Shown piece after piece: positions 1-5,441 of a stretch of 5,527 bases of DNA (position 1 is its first letter; every line of letters starts with the position of its first letter). A program made the translations under genes and the position numbers. Source of the stretch: Anaerolineae bacterium (GTDB lineage: Bacteria > Chloroflexota > Anaerolineae > Aggregatilineales > UBA2796); assembly GCA_020851855.1 (NCBI GenBank), contig JADZBY010000715.1, forward strand, positions 1 through 5,527, in the 5' to 3' direction. The notes under the pieces were generated by a model that did no database searches, was not told where the DNA came from, and was given only the letters and a program-made list of their open reading frames with translations.

Positions 1-2559
1 ACTGCGCAGCCAGCGGTCGAGCCGGGCGGGCGCTTCGGGGAACCGATCGGGCTGGGCCTGCAACTCGCGGATACAGGCCAGCGCCTCGGCAAAGCGTTGG
101 GCGTCCGTGTACAGGCGCGCCAGCCCGGCAGTCGCGGCGATGTGACGCCAGCTTGCCGGGTCGGCGGCGGTGTCCCGGCGGTGCATCTCCAGTTCATCCA
201 GCGGCGAGTCGGGCGCTTCAATCTCGGCCCGGCGGTCGAGCACCGTCTGGCGGGCGCGATCCAGCGCGGCGCGGGCGGCTTCTCCATCTGGCCAGCTTTG
301 GGAGAAGCGCACCGCGTCCGGGTAATCCAGGTCGAGGAACTGCCCGACCTCGCGCCCATTGACCATCTGCGCGATGCCGTCCATGAGGTTCGCCTCGCCG
401 CGCGCCGTCTCGCCCAGCGCAAAATGGCACAGGCCGCGTGCGATGTACACGGCGGCGGGCCGCTCGGTGCTCTCCTGCAAGCCGCGTTCCAGGTATGGGA
501 TGGCGTCGGCGGGCAAGCCCAGGTAAAAGGCCGCCCAGCCGAACGACGCGGCGCTCGTCGGGAAGCGTGGATCGTCGCGGTGATCCCACAGCCAGCGGTA
601 GTCCTCAATGGCGCGCTCCGGCTGGCCGAGCTTGCGGTATACGTCTGCGCGCAGCTCGTAGAACCAGGGCTGGCGGTTCGCCTCGGTCACCTGCTCAAAC
701 GCCTGCTCGGTGAGCCGGAGCGCCGTCATGGCGTCGTCCCGGCGCAGCGCCACGAATGCGCGCACGGCGGTGGCCCAGCCCGCTTCCGGCGCATACTCCG
801 CGTACCGGTCGATCAGCGGCGCGACCTCGTCAAACTCCGCCGCGTTGGTCAGGACGATGACCGCCTCTTCAAGCACCGTCGGGTTGTCCGGCGCAAGGTC
901 AATCGAGCGGCGCACCGCCTGCATGGACGCCGCTTCGTTGAGCAGGTTGCGGTGCGTGCGGCCCAGGATGTGCCAGCGGTTGACCTCGTCCGGGTCCAGG
1001 GCGATGGCGCGCTCGATCAGGGCCGCCGCTTCCCAGTACAGCCCGATCCGGTCCGCGTCCGGGATAGCAGCGGCCATCTCAAGTTGGAAGGCGCGCAGCG
1101 TGTAAATCCACGACTGCTCGGCGTCCGGCAGGGCCAGCGCGATGCCCTGCTCCCAGACGGCCATGCTGCGCCGGAGCGGCTCCTCGCGGTAGTAAGGCGG
1201 CTCCTGCGTGTAGCTCGTCATGAGCAGCGAGTTGGCCAGATACCAGCACATCTCGGCGTGATCGGGCCGCAGCCGGTGCGCCGCTTCGAGCATGTCCAGG
1301 GCCAGAAGGTGCTGGTTGAGCCAGTTGAAACGCTTACCGGCCTCAAAGAACGCCTCGGCAGCTTCCGCCGGGCGGCCCAGCGCCTCAAGCAACTCGGCCT
1401 TGAGGCGCAACGGGACGCGCTCCGGGTAGGCCGTGTCGTCCTTCACACCCTTCTCAAGCGCGATCTCGACGGCGCGCAGGGCATCCGGCGGGCGCTCCCG
1501 GCGCAGGACGCGCGCCGCCTCAAGGTACAGGTTGCCGGTGGCCTCGACGCCCAGCCGATCCGGCTCCAGCCGCGTGAGCAGGTCGCCGGGGCCGGGCGCG
1601 CTGGCCAGCAGCGCCACCGCCTCGGCATAGTACGTATCGGCGCGCGTCCAATCGCCGTTCGCTTCGGCCAGCAAGCCCAGGCCGATCAGGGCCGGGGGCT
1701 GGTCCGGGGCCGCATTGAAGTGCTCGGCGGCGCGCCCTGTGTCGCCCTGACGCCGGTAATACTCGCCCAGGGCGGCGCGAATGGGCGCGGCTCTGCCGTC
1801 CAGCGATTCGGCGCGCCGGAAATCGGCCAGACTGCCGCTCCTGTCGCCCTGGTTGAGCCGCAGCCGCCCGGCGCGCACGAGCAACGCCGCCCGGTCGCGC
1901 GGTGCGATGCTCTCCACGCCTGCCAGGAAGTCGAGCGCTTCCAGGCCCTTGAGCCGGTCGCCCTTGCGCAGCGCCTGCACGTTCGATTCGAGCCAGCGCC
2001 GCCGCCCGCCCGCCAGTTCCGGCGCGTTGCGCGCCGCCGGGTCACCGAGCACGGCCAGCGCCGCCTCGTCGCCGCCGACAGCCAGCGCGCCCGCCAGCCG
2101 GGTGAGCAGCGCGCGTCCCGCGTCGTGGGATGGCTCGGTGGGCGGGGCCTTCGAGGCAGGCTGGGCCGGAGCAGGTGCAGCCGGCGCGCCGCCGCGTGGA
2201 CCGGCCACCGCCGACGACAGCGCGCCCAGGTAGCCCAGCCACGCGCCGCTCACGTCGAGAATCTCGGCGGCGGCGGCAAATTCGGGCGGCGGCGTGCAGT
2301 GCTCCACGTGCAGCCCACTCAGCGCCTTGCCGAGCGACAGGGCATAGCGCCATTCCGCCTCACAGGCGCGCGAGTCGAGGTAACGCGGCGAGAGCACCGC
2401 AACAAGCCGGTCGCAGGATTCAATCGCGGCGCGCATCCGGGCGGCGCGGGCCGTTTCCGGGCTGTGCGGCTCAAGCACGACCTCGTCGCGGGCAAAGATG
2501 ACGGGCAGGGTGTAGGCGAAGCTGCGGTCGCCGGGCGCGTAGCTGATGAGCACCTTCAC
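1..2559 (-). CDS. TIR-like domain plus TPR-repeat protein, C-terminus outside the window
   Basis: I translated this frame by hand. It is open for 853 codons from a GTG at 2559-2557 to the window edge, with no stop, so the gene is 3'-truncated by the window. Residues 1-115 look like a short, divergent TIR domain: strand A is KVLISYAPGD (2-11), followed by a helix and strand RMRAAIESCDRLVAVLSP (41-58) and the box SPRYLDSRACEAEW (57-70). Glu69 falls where TIR NADases carry their catalytic Glu (WCxxE), but the Trp is Ala65 and no clear BB-loop WxD is seen. Residues 116-145 are a Pro/Ala linker. From about 150 onward the protein is helical, with repeated TPR-like pairs, for example at 225-253, 259-320, 385-432, 508-558 (ERAIALDPDE...RSIDLAPDNP), 635-695 and 805-835. 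TPRs usually bind protein partners, so a sensing or scaffold role is inferred. No NTPase motif lies between TIR and TPR. The start is fixed by a GGAGGTG site and a 4-bp overlap with the CHAT gene. The TPR call is strong and the TIR call moderate. Confidence 0.85.
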   Translation of the reverse strand, partial: MKVLISYAPGDRSFAYTLPVIFARDEVVLEPHSPETARAARMRAAIESCDRLVAVLSPRYLDSRACEAEWRYALSLGKALSGLHVEHCTPPPEFAAAAEILDVSGAWLGYLGALSSAVAGPRGGAPAAPAPAQPASKAPPTEPSHDAGRALLTRLAGALAVGGDEAALAVLGDPAARNAPELAGGRRRWLESNVQALRKGDRLKGLEALDFLAGVESIAPRDRAALLVRAGRLRLNQGDRSGSLADFRRAESLDGRAAPIRAALGEYYRRQGDTGRAAEHFNAAPDQPPALIGLGLLAEANGDWTRADTYYAEAVALLASAPGPGDLLTRLEPDRLGVEATGNLYLEAARVLRRERPPDALRAVEIALEKGVKDDTAYPERVPLRLKAELLEALGRPAEAAEAFFEAGKRFNWLNQHLLALDMLEAAHRLRPDHAEMCWYLANSLLMTSYTQEPPYYREEPLRRSMAVWEQGIALALPDAEQSWIYTLRAFQLEMAAAIPDADRIGLYWEAAALIERAIALDPDEVNRWHILGRTHRNLLNEAASMQAVRRSIDLAPDNPTVLEEAVIVLTNAAEFDEVAPLIDRYAEYAPEAGWATAVRAFVALRRDDAMTALRLTEQAFEQVTEANRQPWFYELRADVYRKLGQPERAIEDYRWLWDHRDDPRFPTSAASFGWAAFYLGLPADAIPYLERGLQESTERPAAVYIARGLCHFALGETARGEANLMDGIAQMVNGREVGQFLDLDYPDAVRFSQSWPDGEAARAALDRARQTVLDRRAEIEAPDSPLDELEMHRRDTAADPASWRHIAATAGLARLYTDAQRFAEALACIRELQAQPDRFPEAPARLDRWLRS

Positions 2560-3953
2560 GGCAACACCTCCAGCATCGCATACAGCGCCTTCTTGAACGT
2601 CGCGTCGCTCTCGTTGAAGAACGTCCATTGCAGTGCGCCCTGCCGCGCTGCCGCATCCATCGTCAGCAGCGTGCCCCGCAGTGCGTCGAGCCGGTTCAGA
2701 AGCGTGGCGACCTGCGCTTCGTTCAGCCCGGCGCTGCGGATGGCACGCACGGCGCTGAAATAGGCGGCGGCAAGCTGGCGCTGGTCTGCCGACAGGTCGG
2801 GCGGCTGCTCGAAGGCGCTGATGGCGTTGCGCGGCGCGGCGGCGGCTTCCGGCGTGAGGTTGATGGTGTCCGTGGTGAAGACGTACAGCACCGGCGTGGC
2901 GAACAGGCGCGCTTCCCGCTGCCGGGCGAGCGCCATGCGGCCCTTCTGCACGGCGTAATCCACCGGGCGGCGGTTCTGCAACAGCTCTTCGTAAAACGCG
3001 GCGCTGAAGTCGATGGCGGCGCGGTTCTTGACCGTGTACTGCATGGCGACCACGGCCTGCACGCCGCTCCGGATCAGGTTGGGGGCCATCCCGGCGAAGC
3101 TCTCGCGCAGGTCGATTTTGCCACCCTCGCACAGGTGCAGGATGACCAGCCGGGGCGCGCTGCCTTCCTTCAGGCGCGTGGCGTAGCGCACGAAATTGTA
3201 GTCGGCGCACCACTCCGGGCTGCCTGCCCCGTCCAGAAAAGCGACTTCGCCCTGGTTTTCTTTGTAATTGAACTGGCCGTGCCCCATGAAATGCAGCACG
3301 TCCGGGCGCGCTTTGTCCATCGCCGTCTGGAAGGCATCGACGGTGGCGTTTTCCAGCACGTGCAGCTCGATGGGCAACGATTCGCCCAGGCGCTCCAGGA
3401 ACTGCACGACGGGCATGTGCAGGACGGCGGGTAGTTTCTCGTCGCGAGGGCTGGCCACGGCGACCAGCACACGGATTTTGCGGCCATCGACCGGCCCCGG
3501 CACGCTGACGCTGTCGTCGGTGGGCAGGTAACGCGACAGGATCAGGTCCGCGCCTTCGCACACAAACTGGCCGGTGGCGTGGCTCGCGCCGGGGAAATAC
3601 AGGTACTCCCACGGCAATCCGGCCAGTTCGGCGGCGTCCGGCTCGAAGCGCAAGTGGATGCGCAAGCGGGCAGGCGGCGCGGCGCGTGCAGCGTCTTCGA
3701 GCGCCCGCTCGAACTCCCGGCCAAGCATCTGGTCCCCGAAGATGACGCGGTACAGATGCCGCCCGAAGACTTCCACGTCGCGCCGTTCGGTGAACAGGTC
3801 GCGCTCCATCCAGCGCCGGAAGAGCATGAGCGTCTGGTGTTCCAGGCTGTCGCGCTCAAAGAATACCTTGCCGCTCACAGGCGCAGGCGCACCGCTGCGC
3901 TCGGCAATGGCGCGCGTCCGGTTCTCGACGGTTACGGTGAGCTTGATGTCCAT
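2556..3953 (-). CDS. CHAT-domain caspase-like cysteine protease
   Basis: This 465-aa protein has the marks of the CHAT family (clan CD, caspase/separase-like). The catalytic His is His225 in HFMGHG (221-226) and the catalytic Cys is Cys275 in VILHLCEGG (270-278), each at the end of a hydrophobic strand. The N-terminal half carries the family's usual lead-in: FEPDAAELAGLPWEYLYFPG (103-122) and a strand leading to LSRYLP (139-144), then the Rossmann-like strand KIRVLVAVASP (159-169). Later conserved parts are the GVQAVVAMQYTV strand (297-308) and the helix AAFYEELLQNRRPVDYAVQKGR (318-339). Residues 385-465 form a separate predicted helical tail that could be a recruitment domain. No signal peptide or membrane segment is seen, so it should be cytosolic. 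The ATG is the only in-frame start after an upstream TAA, but no good Shine-Dalgarno precedes it (GGGCGG at best). The stop overlaps the next gene's GTG by 4 bp. In known systems such proteases are activated by a partner and cleave a co-encoded protein; here the partner and substrate are inferred only. Confidence 0.93.
   Translation of the reverse strand: MDIKLTVTVENRTRAIAERSGAPAPVSGKVFFERDSLEHQTLMLFRRWMERDLFTERRDVEVFGRHLYRVIFGDQMLGREFERALEDAARAAPPARLRIHLRFEPDAAELAGLPWEYLYFPGASHATGQFVCEGADLILSRYLPTDDSVSVPGPVDGRKIRVLVAVASPRDEKLPAVLHMPVVQFLERLGESLPIELHVLENATVDAFQTAMDKARPDVLHFMGHGQFNYKENQGEVAFLDGAGSPEWCADYNFVRYATRLKEGSAPRLVILHLCEGGKIDLRESFAGMAPNLIRSGVQAVVAMQYTVKNRAAIDFSAAFYEELLQNRRPVDYAVQKGRMALARQREARLFATPVLYVFTTDTINLTPEAAAAPRNAISAFEQPPDLSADQRQLAAAYFSAVRAIRSAGLNEAQVATLLNRLDALRGTLLTMDAAARQGALQWTFFNESDATFKKALYAMLEVLP
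2565..2571 (-). promoter_or_regulatory. Shine-Dalgarno site for the TIR-TPR gene, inside the end of the CHAT gene
   Basis: On the minus strand GGAGGTG is followed by 5 nt (TTGCC) and then the GTG start at 2559. The site lies in the last codons of the protease gene (Leu-Glu-Val-Leu-Pro-stop). Together with the GTGA start/stop overlap this supports GTG 2559 as the real start and predicts translational coupling of the two proteins. Confidence 0.75.
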
Positions 3954-4017
3954 GGCAGCGGGCCGCCCGTTTTGCCAACCCCGACTTAAGAGACTGTCAT
4001 GTTACTTTGAGCCATTG

Positions 4018-4122
4018 CCTCACCCCCGACCCCTCTCCACGCCAGTCCTAGAGAGGGGAGCAAACCCACGTCGTTCCCCCTCTCTATGCGGTACTCCGCG
4101 TGGAGAGGGGCCGGGGGTGAGG
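4018..4122. repeat. Intergenic inverted-repeat element, copy 1 (105 bp)
   Basis: The ends form a 24-bp inverted repeat with one mismatch: 4018-4041 (CCTCACCCCCGACCCC...) against 4099-4122 (...GGGGCCGGGGGTGAGG). Inside, a second hairpin is formed by CCCCTCTCTATGCGG and CCGCGTGGAGAGGGG around a TAC loop, so the whole folds as a cloverleaf-like structure. The element starts 11 bp after the stop of the 327-aa gene and ends 64 bp before the CHAT start. It is not a canonical intrinsic terminator, because no T-run follows on the minus strand. It could still cap or attenuate the upstream transcript. The same structure recurs at 5221-5362 and, cut by the edge, at 5446-5527. The remaining spacer (3954-4017) is more AT-rich and shows only a lone ATGACA (-35-like) with no convincing -10. 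Confidence 0.85.
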
Positions 4123-4133
4123 GTTCACGGATC

Positions 4134-5117
4134 TCAAAGACTGCGGGAGATGTCCCACTCCTGCGTATCGCGCACCGGCGCGCCGGCCCGGAAGAAGTTC
4201 GCCACGCGCTCGCCCAGGTAACGCAGCACCTCGCCCAATCCGGCGGCGGCCAGGTTAAAGTACGAATAGGCCTGCAAGGCGGCGGCGATGCGCACGCTGG
4301 TCACGTCTTTGGGAACCTGGAGCACGACCACGAATTGCGGCACGCTGTCCTGGAAAAACTCGCTGCCCGTGACCCGCCAGAAGACCTTTTCCGCGCCGGG
4401 TGAGCTGTTCTCGACCTTCGCCTTTTTTAAGGTGTAGGTGAACGGCCCGACGGCCAGCCCCAAATTGCCCGCCGTGGCCACGTCCACGCCCGCCTTGCCG
4501 CCCACAGTCGCGTTCCCGGCGCTGACCTGCATATCCCCGGTGGACGCCTCGAACTCGAAATTCTCCCCGATCTTCACCGTCAGGCTGTCCGTCAGCTCCA
4601 GCAGGTTCGAGAACTTGCGGTCGGGCAGGAGCAGCATGGCGCGGGGCCGTTTGAAGCCGTCCGTCTCGCCGGGGTTAAATTCCAGCGCACACTCGATCTT
4701 GTTGAACGGCATGTTCAGCTTGTTCTGGTAGTAGATCGGGAAGCGCACCCAGTAGAAGTTGCTCTTCTTCGAGAGGTCTTTGAAGCGCGTTGGCACGGCG
4801 AGGCCGTGATCGGTGAAATTCCTCTCGCGCAGAGGGTAAATGTCTACATAATCGCTGAAATCGACGCGCTGCTCGTTAAGCTGGGCCAGCAGGGCATCGG
4901 CGGCGGTCGCCGTCTCGCCAGCAGGCGCGCCGGGCGCGGCGGGCGCGCCTTCTTCGCCGGGCACTTTCATGCCGCGCCGGACGTCCTCGGTCGCGCCCAA
5001 CTCTTCATCGAGCGCGTGTAGGGTCTGGCGGGCCGATTCCACCAGCGTGCGCCGACTGACGCCGCCAAAATCGAAGTCAAAGTCAAAGCCTTGCGGCGCG
5101 TCTTGCGGGTTATCCAT
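4134..5117 (-). CDS. Unrecognised 327-aa protein upstream of the CHAT protease
   Basis: I do not recognise this family. The start is the ATG at 5117-5115, not the in-frame ATG at 5150, because GGAGG lies 7 nt ahead of it. In order the protein shows four parts. First is an acidic-aromatic repeat GFDFDFDFGG (10-19). Second is a predicted helix (20-48, SRRTLVESARQTLHALDEEL...). Third is a flexible Pro/Ala/Gly linker (53-72). Fourth is a folded, beta-rich body from about 85 to 290, with strands such as FYWVRFPIYY (121-130), IECALEFNPG (141-150), PRAMLLLPD (158-166), FWRVTG (246-251) and PQFVVVLQVP (260-269). A Gly/Ala/Val stretch at 197-226 alternates small and hydrophobic residues. A terminal amphipathic helix spans about 285-310. 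There is no signal peptide and no clear catalytic motif. It has the same orientation as the CHAT gene, with a 180-bp repeat-filled gap between them. Possible roles are protease substrate, effector or structural partner; all are inference. The coding call itself is strong (start signal, residue composition, GC-ending codons). Confidence 0.88.
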   Translation of the reverse strand: MDNPQDAPQGFDFDFDFGGVSRRTLVESARQTLHALDEELGATEDVRRGMKVPGEEGAPAAPGAPAGETATAADALLAQLNEQRVDFSDYVDIYPLRERNFTDHGLAVPTRFKDLSKKSNFYWVRFPIYYQNKLNMPFNKIECALEFNPGETDGFKRPRAMLLLPDRKFSNLLELTDSLTVKIGENFEFEASTGDMQVSAGNATVGGKAGVDVATAGNLGLAVGPFTYTLKKAKVENSSPGAEKVFWRVTGSEFFQDSVPQFVVVLQVPKDVTSVRIAAALQAYSYFNLAAAGLGEVLRYLGERVANFFRAGAPVRDTQEWDISRSL

Positions 5118-5124
5118 GGTGCGT

Positions 5125-5129
5125 CCTCC
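5125..5129 (-). promoter_or_regulatory. Shine-Dalgarno site of the 327-aa gene
   Basis: On the minus strand GGAGG is followed by 7 nt (ACGCACC) and then ATG at 5117. This decides the start in favour of the protein beginning MDNPQDAP. The longer reading from 5150 would add 11 residues, would cover this site and has no ribosome binding site of its own. Confidence 0.8.
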
Positions 5130-5139
5130 GGGCGAGTGG

Positions 5140-5153
5140 CGTATGCGCATACG
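5140..5153. promoter_or_regulatory. 14-bp perfect palindrome, candidate operator
   Basis: CGTATGCGCATACG is an exact palindrome lying 22 bp ahead of the ATG of the 327-aa gene, just upstream of its ribosome binding site. A dimeric transcription factor binding here would sit over or near the transcription start of the cassette. No convincing -35/-10 pair could be placed around it; TAACGT just upstream on the minus strand is a weak -10 at best. The operator role is an inference from symmetry and position. Confidence 0.4.
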
Positions 5154-5187
5154 TTACACTGATTCGCCCGAACGCGCCAGACGGGGA

Positions 5188-5302
5188 GATGATCAGCGCA
5201 GGGCTATCGCATCAAAGCGTCCTCACCCCCGACCCCTCTCCATGCCTGCCACCCCAGGGGGGACCCCCGACGGCATGGAGAGGGGAGATCGGCTGCCACG
5301 CC
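5188..5302. repeat. Direct repeat with 225-bp period, copy A
   Basis: The 115 bases from GATGATCAGCGCAGGG at 5188 match those starting at 5413 with two differences (A5232/G5457 and C5299/T5524). The left boundary is sharp: the bases before the two copies differ. The repeat joins a short unique lead (5188-5220) to the start of the inverted-repeat element. The high identity indicates a recent duplication or a tandem array. Confidence 0.9.
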
Positions 5303-5362
5303 GGCGCGTGCTTCCCCCTCTCTATGTGGTACTCCACGTGGAGAGGGGGCCAGGGGGTGAGG
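5221..5362. repeat. Intergenic inverted-repeat element, copy 2 (142 bp)
   Basis: This is the same family as the element at 4018-4122. The outer arms are CCTCACCCCCGACCCC (from 5221) and ...CCAGGGGGTGAGG (to 5362). Inside are two hairpins. The first is a perfect 14-bp stem, CCCCTCTCCATGCC (5233-5246) with GGCATGGAGAGGGG (5272-5285). The second pairs CCCCTCTCTATGTGG with CCACGTGGAGAGGGG around a TAC loop, with two mismatches. It is longer than copy 1 because the first hairpin carries a larger insert (5247-5271). No coding capacity is seen, so it is a non-autonomous, MITE-like or REP-like element. Confidence 0.85.
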
Positions 5363-5394
5363 TGTTTTCCTGCTGCCTGCCTTAATGGCGCATT

Positions 5395-5441
5395 TTTGAT
5401 GCGATTGCCCTGGATGATCAGCGCAGGGCTATCGCATCAAA
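5395..5441. repeat. Stem-loop with 18-bp arms between repeat units
   Basis: TTTGATGCGATTGCCCTG (5395-5412) pairs with CAGGGCTATCGCATCAAA (5424-5441) with one mismatch, around an 11-nt loop (GATGATCAGCG). The right arm belongs to the direct repeat and also occurs at 5199-5216, but there it has no left partner. There is no T-run on the exit side of either strand, so it is not a standard terminator. Confidence 0.75.

Noticed and set aside
97..2763. An 888-codon open frame on the plus strand, the longest complete frame in the window
   Set aside because: It is antisense to the TIR-TPR gene and the end of the CHAT gene. Its translation is Arg/Gly/Ala/Val-rich with no recognisable domain. The minus-strand frame gives coherent TIR and TPR sequence with a ribosome binding site and a gene overlap; long antisense frames are usual in GC-rich coding DNA.
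2628..3434. A 268-codon plus-strand frame opposite the CHAT gene
   Set aside because: Antisense shadow of a well-supported protease gene. No domain, and no ribosome binding site that I could see.
3954..4017. Promoter for the CHAT gene (ATGACA at 4000-3995 on the minus strand as -35)
   Set aside because: No acceptable -10 at 16-19 bp spacing; TGGCAA is the nearest and a poor match.
4018..4122. Intrinsic terminator after the 327-aa gene
   Set aside because: The stem is strong but no run of T follows on the minus strand, and the same structure occurs as a dispersed repeat elsewhere in the window. An effect on the transcript remains possible.
5118..5150. An upstream in-frame ATG at 5150 that would add 11 residues (MRIRHSPGGRT) to the 327-aa protein
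   Set aside because: It lies inside the palindrome, has no ribosome binding site of its own, and the extension would run over the good GGAGG site serving the ATG at 5117.
4969..5385. A 138-codon plus-strand frame through the leader and repeats
   Set aside because: It is antisense to the start of the 327-aa gene and then runs through repeat DNA. The composition is repeat-derived and no start signal was seen.
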